Assembly: GCA_031277615.1 (NCBI GenBank)
Contig: JAITMC010000024.1
Coordinates: forward strand, 24,965-88,964
Direction: 5' to 3'
Length of the DNA: 64,000 bases
Origin: Chryseobacterium sp.
Lineage (GTDB): Bacteria; Bacteroidota; Bacteroidia; Flavobacteriales; Weeksellaceae
Below are positions 8,035 to 15,751 of this stretch, piece after piece; positions within the stretch are counted from its first letter, which is position 1; each line of letters starts with the position of its first letter. The position numbers and the translations under genes are program-made. The notes beneath the pieces were generated by a model. It searched no databases. It was given only the letters and a program-made list of their open reading frames with translations, and was not told where the DNA came from.

Positions 8035-9639
8035 TTATGTGGGGATGTTGATTTTAAGGACAGAATTATTGAATATTTCTTCTGTGGTTTCATAGAATTT
8101 TTCACGGTCCAGAAACGTGAGATTGGAAGTTTTATAAGGAAGCGCCAGAGACCTGTTGAATTCACAGCCCACTTTGGTAATAAGATTGTGGGTTCCTTTA
8201 TGGGAAGCTGAAGCTTCTCCTATCATTCTTGTGAGCTGGGGGAAAGAGAAAAAATATTCCATACACATGGCCAGTGCATATGTTGAAAAATGAGGGATTT
8301 TTTCTTTTGCGGGCGCTATCAGCATATGAAATCCATAATCCCCCGGCCTGAAGCGGTAATATTTCCCGACTTCATCTTTTATAGCCCAGTACAGTTCCAG
8401 AGTAAAGATAGGATTGCCATTCAGAAGACCTATGTAAGGATGGGAATAATCAACGCCCATATGTTTGATGTAAGCCTCTTCAAATTCCCACTTTTCCACA
8501 TCCATTTCCCAATACTTTTTGGCATATTCCATATTGGACCATTCATGAAGAAATTCCATATCGGTTTCCGGATTGAAAGCTCTGAGTGTGATCTCAAGAG
8601 TTCCGTTATTGAAATATCTTTTGTGCAGTATTTCACCGTAATCAGGCTTGATCAGCTTTCTGGAATAATGTTTCGGATTGATAAGGAAGTTGTGATGCCT
8701 GATATATTCTTTCCAGGATTCTTTCTGAGCACTGTATACCTGTTTCAGGAAAAGACGGACTTCAATGGTTTCATACAGAAAGTCCATCGCATTGCCATAT
8801 ACTTCCCTTAACGAGTCTATTTCCGCATCGATGATCCGGTAAAGACTATCTTCTTCAATGCCTTCTGAGTAAGCAATGGTCCGGACAAAAGGATAAAGGT
8901 TATAGTAAATCAGGTGGGTTCTGATGAAGTTCTCCGCTTTCTCTTTTCTTATCCCGGAACTGTCGGAGATATATTCATTAAAGCAGAGACTGAGCGGATC
9001 TGTATTTTTCCGGATATAAACGTGTTCCGTATTGCAGTTATAAATAATGCCTTCTTCTATATACTTTCCTACAGCTGTTTTCAGCAATGAACGGGTATAT
9101 TGTGAAAACCAGCCCAGAACAGATGATGTTCTGTCCGAATCTGTATTCCCTGTTATTCCGGGAGAGATAAAATCCTTCCAGTTTTCTTTCTGATACCCAA
9201 AGAAATTACTTATCGATCCTGTTTTCACACAGTTCAGAAGGGTATCTGATGATTCTGTTGTTTTCAGACCATAGCCGAAACTTTCATCAAACTCTTCAGA
9301 AAAATATCCGATATATTCTTTTTCAATATCATCTACAACACCTTGAGTACCGTAGGTAACGGAAACCAGATAACGATAGGCTTCCTCAATGCTTATCCTG
9401 TCTATGGTTCCCATCTTTTTTTCTCTGTATCCCGCATAATCAGCTAAAAAGTGAACTCCTGTTGTGGAAAAATATTGCACAGGAACGATGATGTGGGAAT
9501 CTTCACCTGAAATAGCAATACGTATAAAGCCACTTTCAGGGCAACTTTTCATGAATTTCAATAACTCTTCATCAAACTTTGGCACCAGGTCAAAATAATA
9601 CCAATTTTTGTTTTCCAGTAAGTACAAACTGACACTCAT
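8035..9639 (-). CDS. IucB-type hydroxylamine acyltransferase fused to a degenerate NIS-synthetase-like N-terminal region
   Basis: A 534-residue protein and the first gene of the iron operon. Residues about 345-525 match the siderophore N-acetyltransferase type (IucB/AlcB/RhbD): HPYIGLLNGNPIF, then ELYWAIKDEVG, a GDYGFHMLI stretch, TRMIGE and an N-terminal-to-C-terminal order typical of the family. It would acylate an N-hydroxylated amine made by the adjacent monooxygenase. Residues 1-340 are not a known partner by inspection, but 185-260 follow the pattern of NIS synthetases (IucA/IucC), where a GI-x-x-E-x-H-x-Q-N motif is expected: here it reads GIIYNCNTEH (197-206), so every catalytic position is changed, yet SDSSGIR follows as in NIS enzymes. 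I infer a decayed or repurposed NIS domain. The C-terminal call is firm, the N-terminal one tentative. Confidence 0.75.
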   Translation of the reverse strand: MSVSLYLLENKNWYYFDLVPKFDEELLKFMKSCPESGFIRIAISGEDSHIIVPVQYFSTTGVHFLADYAGYREKKMGTIDRISIEEAYRYLVSVTYGTQGVVDDIEKEYIGYFSEEFDESFGYGLKTTESSDTLLNCVKTGSISNFFGYQKENWKDFISPGITGNTDSDRTSSVLGWFSQYTRSLLKTAVGKYIEEGIIYNCNTEHVYIRKNTDPLSLCFNEYISDSSGIRKEKAENFIRTHLIYYNLYPFVRTIAYSEGIEEDSLYRIIDAEIDSLREVYGNAMDFLYETIEVRLFLKQVYSAQKESWKEYIRHHNFLINPKHYSRKLIKPDYGEILHKRYFNNGTLEITLRAFNPETDMEFLHEWSNMEYAKKYWEMDVEKWEFEEAYIKHMGVDYSHPYIGLLNGNPIFTLELYWAIKDEVGKYYRFRPGDYGFHMLIAPAKEKIPHFSTYALAMCMEYFFSFPQLTRMIGEASASHKGTHNLITKVGCEFNRSLALPYKTSNLTFLDREKFYETTEEIFNNSVLKINIPT

Positions 9640-9672
9640 ATTATTTTTCTTTAGATTAAATAAAAATTAGAA

Positions 9673-9702
9673 CAAATATATACATATTTTATAATTCACA
9701 AA
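9673..9702 (-). promoter_or_regulatory. Promoter of the iron operon (TTTG-N18-TATATTTG)
   Basis: On the minus strand TTTG (9702-9699) and TATATTTG (9680-9673) are 18 nt apart, a good fit to the Bacteroidota consensus, about 34 nt upstream of the ATG at 9639. The 9640-9944 interval is very AT-rich and holds only this promoter and the one for the divergent phosphoesterase gene; I found no convincing 19-bp Fur-box palindrome. Confidence 0.6.
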
Positions 9703-9887
9703 TATTTTATTTAATTAAATGAACATTAAATATATAATCAACTGAAATACAAACATTTAATAACAAAAATTAGAATCAATTAAAACACTTAAAAGTGAAT
9801 AACTCAAATTGAGACAAAAAAAACTCCATTCTAAAAATCGTCATCAATCCGCAAATTTTGATTTTTCATTTTTTATATTGATAAAAA

Positions 9888-9920
9888 TTTGCAGTAAATG
9901 GGAATAAATAAATAAATTTG
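9888..9920 (+). promoter_or_regulatory. Promoter of the YfcE-like gene (TTTG-N21-TAAATTTG)
   Basis: TTTG at 9888-9891 and TAAATTTG at 9913-9920 are 21 nt apart. The -7 box overlaps the in-frame TTG at 9918, which therefore cannot be the start codon; the ATG at 9945 is. Confidence 0.65.
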
Positions 9921-9944
9921 ATTTTTCTAAAATGTACGCCAGCG

Positions 9945-10442
9945 ATGACAAAGATTCTTCTTCTTTCCGATTCCCATTCTTATATAGACGACAGAATCCT
10001 TGAATATGCAAGGCAGGCAGACGAAATATGGCATGGCGGAGATTTCGGAAGTATGGAGGTTATCGAACAGCTTGAAAAGATAAAACCTTTAAAAGGAGTC
10101 TACGGAAATATTGATAATAATAAGATCCAGAGTGAATTTCCGGAAGTAAACCGTTTTTTCTGTGAGGATCTTGAAGTCCTGATGATTCACATCGGCGGAT
10201 ATCCGGGGAAATATTCTCCCCTGGCCAAAAAAGAAATTTCTGAAAAGACACCCAAACTCTTCATATCCGGGCACTCTCATATTCTGAAGGCGATGTTCGA
10301 CTCCAAAAACAATTTACTCCACCTGAATCCCGGAGCCTGTGGAAAACAGGGCTGGCACAAAGTAAGAACCATGATGAGATTTGTTGTGGACGGTGAAGAG
10401 GTAAAGGATCTGGAAATTATTGAACTAGGCCCTAAAGTATAA
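9945..10442 (+). CDS. YfcE/MJ0936-family metallophosphoesterase
   Basis: A 165-residue cytoplasmic protein with the calcineurin-like metal-binding motifs of the small YfcE family: LSDSH (residues 8-11 region), HGGDFG, GNIDNN and GHSH near the end. These bind two metal ions and hydrolyse phosphodiesters or small phosphate esters; the natural substrate in Bacteroidota is unknown. The ATG at 9945 is chosen because the frame upstream runs through the promoter -7 box. It heads a + strand run with the Smr protein and DUF3822, divergent from the iron operon. Confidence 0.85.
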   Translation: MTKILLLSDSHSYIDDRILEYARQADEIWHGGDFGSMEVIEQLEKIKPLKGVYGNIDNNKIQSEFPEVNRFFCEDLEVLMIHIGGYPGKYSPLAKKEISEKTPKLFISGHSHILKAMFDSKNNLLHLNPGACGKQGWHKVRTMMRFVVDGEEVKDLEIIELGPKV

Positions 10443-10547
10443 ATTTTAAGATTTCCAGTTCTCACGGAGATTGTATTTTTTTCTGAAAAATAGGGTTTAT
10501 CATGAATGAAAATAGCATCTTTGTGGCAGGTTAACAGGTTTAGCATT

Positions 10548-11042
10548 ATGAAAATCGGGGATAAAGTTTCTGTCGTAGATGAAGATTTGAGCGGGGTCAT
10601 CACTTCCGTAAAAGGGAATATTGCTGTTTTGAAAGATGAATACGGATTTACCCATCAATATCCGGTTGACCAGCTCGTCCCTAAAGATGCAGGTCTTTAT
10701 GAACAGGTAAGAATAGAAAAAAAAGCGGAACCAAGAAAAGTGATTTCAAAAAAACACCAGAAAAACCATATGGTTCTGGATCTGCATTTCCATCATCTGG
10801 TTAAAAATCCAAGCGATTATGATAGCTTTGAAAGACTTTTCATTCAGAAAGAAAAACTGATGGAAGTTCTGGACTTCTGCAGAAAAAATCATCTGAAAAG
10901 ACTGGAAATCGTTCACGGAATCGGTGACGGAACCCTGCAGAAAATGGTATGGGATGTTCTGGAGAGCCAGACGGATATGGATTTTTACAATAAGGAAATA
11001 CTTCATCACCAATCGGGTGCCGTTATGATAGAATTTCACTAA
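10548..11042 (+). CDS. Small Smr-domain protein with N-terminal SH3-like region
   Basis: A 164-residue protein. Residues 1-55 form a small beta-rich region like the short barrel preceding Smr domains (MKIGDKVSVVD, GVITSVKG). Residues about 80-164 form an Smr domain, with the signature DLHFHH and the HGIGDG motif near residue 125; the C-terminal Smr domain of MutS2 is a nuclease, so nucleic-acid binding or cleavage is likely. It is too short to be MutS2 itself. The ATG at 10548 is preferred over the upstream in-frame ATG at 10506 because a near-consensus -7 box (CATCTTTG, 10516-10523) lies between them. DUF3822 follows after 18 nt. Confidence 0.8.
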   Translation: MKIGDKVSVVDEDLSGVITSVKGNIAVLKDEYGFTHQYPVDQLVPKDAGLYEQVRIEKKAEPRKVISKKHQKNHMVLDLHFHHLVKNPSDYDSFERLFIQKEKLMEVLDFCRKNHLKRLEIVHGIGDGTLQKMVWDVLESQTDMDFYNKEILHHQSGAVMIEFH

Positions 11043-11060
11043 ATTTGCATCAATTGAAAT

Positions 11061-11780
11061 ATGAACGTACTTAATTTACTTTTTACCAAAGACGGATTAA
11101 TCTGCCAGATCGCAAAGAATAAAAGCGTTGTGGAGGAAAAGTCTTATTTCGTTACGGAAGAAACACCGGAAAACCTGATTGAAGATAAACTTGGTGAAAT
11201 GCTGATCAGACAAAGATTTGATGAAATCCAGGTTGTCTCGGCACTGAATCACTTTACACTGATGCCTGAAGGCTATTCTGAGCACGAAGCAGGCTTTGAT
11301 CTTATTGCTTTCAACGCTCCCGCCGATCAAGAAAAAGAAGAGCTGATGCTTTCTGTGAATAAAAAATTCGGAGTGCAGTTTTATTATACCTTTCAGAAAA
11401 ACTTTTATAAAAAAATAAAGGAAATTGCCGTTCCGGTTCATTTTAATTTCTCGGGAGAAAAGTTTTTAAACTCCATCAATATTAAAACAGGAAAAGAGAT
11501 TCACATTAATCTTTATCACAACCAGTGTGAATTTTTTGCCATCGACAATAAAAAGATTATTCTGTATAATAACCTGGATGTGAATTCAGAAGTGGATTTT
11601 CTTTATTTTATTATGTTCACGTTAAGCAAAATAGGTTTTGGGATTAATGAAACCCATTTCTACGCTTACGGTGAAACCACAGAAAATGAAACGTTTATTT
11701 CTGAGCTGCAGAAATTCGTCAGACATCTGAAAATCGTTTTTGACAATGTTCCCAATAAAAATTTTATTTTAAATAATTAG
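11061..11780 (+). CDS. DUF3822 family protein
   Basis: A 239-residue cytoplasmic protein that I recognise as DUF3822, a Bacteroidota family with an actin/ASKHA-like appearance (alternating short strands, DxG-type turns) but no known function. In many relatives it lies directly before rsmD in the same operon. Here rsmD is 1.4 kb further on and a minus-strand outer-membrane gene sits between them. It follows the Smr gene closely and ends in a bidirectional terminator. Confidence 0.75.
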   Translation: MNVLNLLFTKDGLICQIAKNKSVVEEKSYFVTEETPENLIEDKLGEMLIRQRFDEIQVVSALNHFTLMPEGYSEHEAGFDLIAFNAPADQEKEELMLSVNKKFGVQFYYTFQKNFYKKIKEIAVPVHFNFSGEKFLNSINIKTGKEIHINLYHNQCEFFAIDNKKIILYNNLDVNSEVDFLYFIMFTLSKIGFGINETHFYAYGETTENETFISELQKFVRHLKIVFDNVPNKNFILNN

Positions 11781-11791
11781 GATGAATATGT

Positions 11792-11823
11792 AAAAAAGGA
11801 CCACCTGAATGTGATCCTTTTTT
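11792..11823. terminator. Bidirectional terminator between DUF3822 and the OMP gene
   Basis: AAAAAAGGA (11792-11800) pairs with TCCTTTTTT (11815-11823), and an inner CAC/GTG helix extends the stem past one mismatch. The A- and T-runs on the two sides suit termination of both convergent genes. Confidence 0.8.
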
Positions 11824-11826
11824 GTT

Positions 11827-13050
11827 TTAAAATAATCTGTAACCGAAAATAATTGAAAAATTCTTGTATACCGCTTCATCAGCAATAGAATCTCCATGAA
11901 AATTTCTTTTCGAATGCAAATTGAATTCAATACTGTATTTATTTTTATAATAATAGCCTGCACCCAAACCTACATTTCCCGTTGAGTTGATCTCTACTTT
12001 TCTTGGTTTTGCATCAACTTGTCCATATAATACTTCAGAACTATTCAAAACCGCATCAAAAATGAAAGAAGCATTGAAGAAAAGCTTTGAATTCTCACTT
12101 AAATAGGTATAGTATCTTATTCCAACAGGCAGCTCAACTGATGAATATTTCACCGATTTTTTATAGGAAACAGATTCAATCGTCATTTCCTTTTCAGAAT
12201 TAAAATATTGATACGTTGGCTCTGCAATAAACGCCCATTTATTATTATTAAAAGGCAATACAAATTCAGCTTCAACACCAATCCTAAAATTGGTTTTACT
12301 TCCAAAGTCTGTGTTAAAAAGGGAAGCTTGAGAATTATTAATTTCAAGAGAAGAAAAATTAATTCCCGGTCGTACAGTTAAATGAAAAAAATTACTGTTA
12401 TTTTTTTTCTCAAAAACTTTATATTCTGAGCTTCCGCAAGTATTGATATTCATAAAAATATCTTTCAGGTCTTTTTCACTGTATCTAACCTTGGAAACAT
12501 CTGATGATTTTACCGTATTACAACTACTTGTATTAATAAGATTGTTTAATTGTTCAATAAACGTATTATTCTGAGCTACCTGAGTCTCAGAAATTGCATA
12601 TTTTTTATATATAAGAGGTTGGATATCATTATCAGTCTGATAATAAAACCGCTTAACATTAGTTCCTACATACTCATATAAAGCATATTTCCCATCTACA
12701 ATAGACTTTAGAAAAACAGTTTCTTTAACAAAAACCGGTTCTTTACCGTCACTTAATGAATTAATATTATCACTGGAGGTATCTATATTTACTTCAGCTC
12801 TTACATATTTTATTCTGTTATCAATTTCAAATTCTTTAACATTTTTAATTTCAAGAAGCTTTGGTGATGCTTTATCATCTGTTTTGAATTCAAATTCTGA
12901 AGGATTTTTATACCAGTCAAGATTTTTAATTGAACCTTCAATTTTATTACCATTGTTATCAATATAGAATCCTTTTTCAAATGTATTCTGTGCAGCCATT
13001 TTACTGCTTATAAGCCCTAAAACAGCCAACCCCCATAGTTTTGTTTTCAT
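11827..13050 (-). CDS. Outer-membrane beta-barrel protein of unknown role
   Basis: A 407-residue protein: signal peptide ending SKMAAQ (residue 20), a central soluble region (about 25-210) with repeated FYQTDNDI-type strands, and a C-terminal eight-stranded-type barrel (about 225-407, strands ending with F/Y and a final RLF). No function is assignable; similar Bacteroidota proteins are sometimes mis-annotated as tRNA modification GTPases, for which there is no G-domain here. It is clearly more AT-rich than its neighbours and lies in reverse orientation inside the usual DUF3822-rsmD pair, suggesting insertion. Confidence 0.75.
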   Translation of the reverse strand: MKTKLWGLAVLGLISSKMAAQNTFEKGFYIDNNGNKIEGSIKNLDWYKNPSEFEFKTDDKASPKLLEIKNVKEFEIDNRIKYVRAEVNIDTSSDNINSLSDGKEPVFVKETVFLKSIVDGKYALYEYVGTNVKRFYYQTDNDIQPLIYKKYAISETQVAQNNTFIEQLNNLINTSSCNTVKSSDVSKVRYSEKDLKDIFMNINTCGSSEYKVFEKKNNSNFFHLTVRPGINFSSLEINNSQASLFNTDFGSKTNFRIGVEAEFVLPFNNNKWAFIAEPTYQYFNSEKEMTIESVSYKKSVKYSSVELPVGIRYYTYLSENSKLFFNASFIFDAVLNSSEVLYGQVDAKPRKVEINSTGNVGLGAGYYYKNKYSIEFNLHSKRNFHGDSIADEAVYKNFSIIFGYRLF

Positions 13051-13179
13051 GATTATTCAATTTTTTTTTAACAGTCGCGAAAATAAGGCTTTCTCATAAT
13101 AGAAAAAAGATAATTGCCTTAATATCTTTATTTATTAATTAACATTTAGTAATTTCGCCGATATTAATTAAAATACACA

Positions 13180-13752
13180 ATGTTCAGAATCATATCCGGC
13201 AAATGGAAAGCCAAGAAAATAGCCGCTCCGAAAAATTTTGATGTAAGGCCCACGACTGATTTTGCCAAGGAAGCTTTATTCAGCATTCTGGAAAACACGT
13301 ATGATATGCAGTCGATTTCCGTGCTTGATCTTTTCGCCGGGATCGGTTCCATTTCGCTTGAATTTGCCTCCAGAGGTTGCCAGGACGTTACTTCCGTAGA
13401 AATGAACCCTAAGCATACAGGTTTTATCAATGCTACAGCTTCAGAGCTGGATATGTCGTTACAGATCAATGTTCAGAGGGGAGATGTATTCGACTGGCTG
13501 AAAAAATTCAGAAATAAAAAGAGTTTTGAGATCGTTTTTTCCGATGCTCCTTTTGAAATGGAAGAAAAAAAATATTATGAGCTGATCTCTTTGGTTCTCA
13601 ATAATAAATTCCTGAAAGAAAACGGCGTCCTGATTGTAGAACATCAAAGCCGCATGAAGCTTGATCACTCCAATTTAAGAGAAACCCGAAAATACGGAAA
13701 TGTAAGTTTCAGTTTTTTTGAACCGAATAAAGAAGATCATCAGGAAATTTAA
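13180..13752 (+). CDS. rsmD: 16S rRNA m2G966 methyltransferase RsmD-like
   Basis: A 190-residue Rossmann-fold methyltransferase that modifies G966 of 16S rRNA. It has the SAM motif DLFAGIGS (50-57), the acidic VEMNP loop (73-77) and the family's N-terminal RIISGKWKAKKI and RPTTDFAKEALF segments. The catalytic motif IV is DAPF (122-125) rather than the usual DPPY/F, keeping D, P and the aromatic residue. Its stop overlaps the convergent HxlR gene by 4 nt. In other Bacteroidota it directly follows DUF3822; here it is separated by an antisense gene. Confidence 0.9.
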   Translation: MFRIISGKWKAKKIAAPKNFDVRPTTDFAKEALFSILENTYDMQSISVLDLFAGIGSISLEFASRGCQDVTSVEMNPKHTGFINATASELDMSLQINVQRGDVFDWLKKFRNKKSFEIVFSDAPFEMEEKKYYELISLVLNNKFLKENGVLIVEHQSRMKLDHSNLRETRKYGNVSFSFFEPNKEDHQEI

Positions 13753-14096
13753 TTCCTGATGATTTTTTTTGTAAGCTCAGGCGCTCCTTTCCCCCAGCTG
13801 GTAATGGCGTCCAGTACCGGAAGTAGTGTTTTTCCAAAATCCGTCAGGCTGTATTCCACCATTAAAGGCGGCTTTTCCGTATAAACTTTTCGCTCAATAA
13901 TATCATCTTCCTCCAGCTGTTTGAGCTGAAGGCTTAACGTTCTTTCTGTAATGGTAGGAATTTCCTTTCGCAGCTCATTGTATCTTTTAACTCCGTCTAT
14001 CAGGTGATATAAGATAACTGCCTTCCATTTTCCCCCGATAAATCTCATGGTAACACTGGTACAGCATGGATATTTTTTATGGTCAACCGTATACAT
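13749..14096 (-). CDS. HxlR-family transcriptional regulator
   Basis: A 115-residue winged-helix regulator. The family features are clear: an N-terminal Cys pair (C11-C12), the GGKWKAVILYHL helix and the RYNELRKEIPTITERTLSLQLKQLEEDDII recognition core, followed by VEYSLTDFGKTLLPVL. HxlR/YodB/HypR-type regulators sense electrophiles or redox stress through the N-terminal cysteine and often control a nitroreductase or quinone reductase next door. That is the arrangement here: a nitroreductase is divergently transcribed from the same 84-nt interval, which contains a shared inverted repeat. Confidence 0.9.
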   Translation of the reverse strand: MYTVDHKKYPCCTSVTMRFIGGKWKAVILYHLIDGVKRYNELRKEIPTITERTLSLQLKQLEEDDIIERKVYTEKPPLMVEYSLTDFGKTLLPVLDAITSWGKGAPELTKKIIRN

Positions 14097-14178
14097 TTTT
14101 ATACTATCATTTTTTACCGTTATTGCAAAGATAATAAACTTAAATTACTTTTGTAACTATAAATTTGATAGTATAAAA
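14097..14178. promoter_or_regulatory. HxlR/nitroreductase intergenic operator: perfect 13-bp inverted repeat
   Basis: TTTTATACTATCA (14097-14109) abuts the HxlR start codon and its exact reverse complement TGATAGTATAAAA (14166-14178) nearly abuts the nitroreductase start. So both genes carry the same 13-nt leader. A nested palindrome ACTAT-N7-ATAGT (14156-14172) covers the TAAATTTG -7 box of the nitroreductase gene (14160-14167). The HxlR -7 box is TATCTTTG on the minus strand (14133-14126). This is a likely autoregulated HxlR operator. Confidence 0.7.
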
Positions 14179-14180
14179 TT

Positions 14181-14780
14181 ATGAACTTTTTAGACAAAAT
14201 GAAAACGAGGTATACGGTAAAAAAGTACAATCCTCAGGCAGGCATCAGTGAAGAACAGATCGGAGAACTGAAAGAAATACTGAACTTAAGTCCATCCTCC
14301 ATCAACAGCCAGCCATGGAATTTTATTTTCGTTACTCATTCCGGATTAAAAAAACAGTTGGCAGAAGTTTCTTATATTAATAAAGAAAAAGTACTGGACT
14401 GCAGCCATCTGATCATCTTCCAGGTACTCAGAACAACCGAAGATTTTGAAAAACAGATCGAAGAAAACCTGCCGGAAGGCGCTGTTAACTACTACAGAAA
14501 CCGGGTGAAGCCTAAGGGAGAAGCCGCCGTAAAATCATGGCTGGCACATCAGGTGTATCTATCACTGGGTGTATTGCTTTCCGCCTGTGCAGATATGGGA
14601 ATCGATTCTACTCCAATGGAAGGTATAGAACCGGAGCAGTATGATGCCCTTCTGAACAATGAAAAATATGAAACTCTGTTTGCTGTTGCCATCGGCGTAA
14701 AAGAAGAAACCGACGCCAATCAGCCTAAGTTTAACCCGAAAACAAGACTGAAGGCTGAAAAAGTGATCGTGGAAGCTTAA
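14181..14780 (+). CDS. NfsB-like NAD(P)H nitroreductase
   Basis: A 199-residue FMN oxidoreductase of the oxygen-insensitive nitroreductase family. Near the N-terminus it has the RYTVKKYNPQAGIS motif and LSPSSINSQPWNFIFV, the FMN-phosphate region; near the end GIDSTPMEGIE and the closing VAIGVKEE-type strand. Such enzymes reduce nitroaromatics, quinones or dihydropteridines by two electrons. It is probably controlled by the divergent HxlR regulator through the inverted repeat between them. Physiological substrate unknown. A bidirectional terminator follows. Confidence 0.9.
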   Translation: MNFLDKMKTRYTVKKYNPQAGISEEQIGELKEILNLSPSSINSQPWNFIFVTHSGLKKQLAEVSYINKEKVLDCSHLIIFQVLRTTEDFEKQIEENLPEGAVNYYRNRVKPKGEAAVKSWLAHQVYLSLGVLLSACADMGIDSTPMEGIEPEQYDALLNNEKYETLFAVAIGVKEETDANQPKFNPKTRLKAEKVIVEA

Positions 14781-14824
14781 TTTTTTAAACACAAAGCCTC
14801 CCATCCTGCTTTTAAAAACAAAGA

Positions 14825-14857
14825 AAAAAGTCTGCTTTATGATGAGGCAGACTTTTT
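14825..14857. terminator. Bidirectional terminator between nitroreductase and murI
   Basis: AAAAAGTCTGC (14825-14835) pairs with GCAGACTTTTT (14847-14857) around an 11-nt loop, with A/T tracts on both sides. It serves the two convergent genes. Confidence 0.85.
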
Positions 14858-14859
14858 AT

Positions 14860-15690
14860 TTATAATACTTTAAGTTCTAAATCGATGCTTTTTCCGAAGA
14901 ATTTCTTGGAGATCTTTTCAAAGTTTTTAGTAAGATCAGAAAGGTAAAAATGATAGCTCGGTTTGGAGTTGTTCTCATTCAGAAGATGATATTTATCCAG
15001 GATAATCTTCAGGTGATTGGCTACAATATTCGGAGAATCAATCACGCGGACGCGGTTTCCGTAATATTGTTTGATCTCATCAATCAGCAGCGGGTAATGG
15101 GTACATCCGAGAATCAGGGTCTCTATATTCTTCAGTTTACTGTTGCTTAAATAATTGTAGATGATCGCATGGGTAATCGGATGGTTTTTAAAACCTTCTT
15201 CAATGGCAGGAACCAATAGCGGCGTGGCAAGCTCATCTACTTTAATCCATTTATTATGCTTGCGGATGCTTTTCTTATATAAACCGGAATTCACCGTAGC
15301 TTTTGTAGCAATCACCCCGACATTGTTGTGGATTTCATAAGATACTTTTTCCGCCACGGGATTGATGACGTCAATTACCGGAACTCTGCCCGCCACAGAC
15401 TGAAGAACCTCATTCAAAGCGTTGGCCGTTGCCGTATTACAGGCAATAACGATAGCTTTACAGTTCTGTTCCAGCAGAAAATTGGTAATCTTGGTAGAAT
15501 ATTCTATAATCGCTTCCTTTGATTTCTCCCCATACGGAAGGTGTTTGGTATCACCAAAATAGATCAGGTCTTCATTGGGAAGAAGTCTTTTGATCTCTTT
15601 AGCTACGGTAAGGCCGCCTACTCCACTGTCGAAAATACCGATCGGCTGGCTGGGCGAAAGATGCGAATAATCTTGTTTTTTAGTTTTCAA
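14860..15690 (-). CDS. murI: Glutamate racemase MurI (TTG start)
   Basis: A 276-residue cytosolic enzyme that makes D-glutamate for peptidoglycan. Motifs: IGIFDSGVGG (17-26), the first catalytic cysteine in ACNTATA (C84), and the second in LGCTHYP (around 195). The start is the TTG at 15690. No ATG is suitable, and the TTG at 15711 lies inside a perfect -7 box (TATTTTTG, minus strand 15716-15709), so it must be upstream of the transcript. The protein would begin MKTKKQDYSHLS. It lies downstream of hemW on the same strand but with its own promoter. Confidence 0.9.
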   Translation of the reverse strand: MKTKKQDYSHLSPSQPIGIFDSGVGGLTVAKEIKRLLPNEDLIYFGDTKHLPYGEKSKEAIIEYSTKITNFLLEQNCKAIVIACNTATANALNEVLQSVAGRVPVIDVINPVAEKVSYEIHNNVGVIATKATVNSGLYKKSIRKHNKWIKVDELATPLLVPAIEEGFKNHPITHAIIYNYLSNSKLKNIETLILGCTHYPLLIDEIKQYYGNRVRVIDSPNIVANHLKIILDKYHLLNENNSKPSYHFYLSDLTKNFEKISKKFFGKSIDLELKVL

Positions 15691-15708
15691 GTGAACTGAA
15701 ATTTTATA

Positions 15709-15716
15709 CAAAAATA
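15709..15716 (-). promoter_or_regulatory. murI -7 box (TATTTTTG)
   Basis: Exact TAnnTTTG match on the minus strand, 19 nt upstream of the TTG start at 15690. It overlaps the alternative TTG at 15711 and so decides the start. Confidence 0.6.
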
Positions 15717-15751
15717 ATGAATTTTATGGCACCGTTACCCATATACAGCTA

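Noticed and set aside
9640-9944. A Fur box upstream of the iron operon
   Set aside because: The interval is very AT-rich, so weak GATAAT-like matches are expected by chance; I found no proper inverted repeat.
15711-15711. TTG at 15711 as murI start
   Set aside because: It lies inside the -7 box, so the transcript starts downstream.
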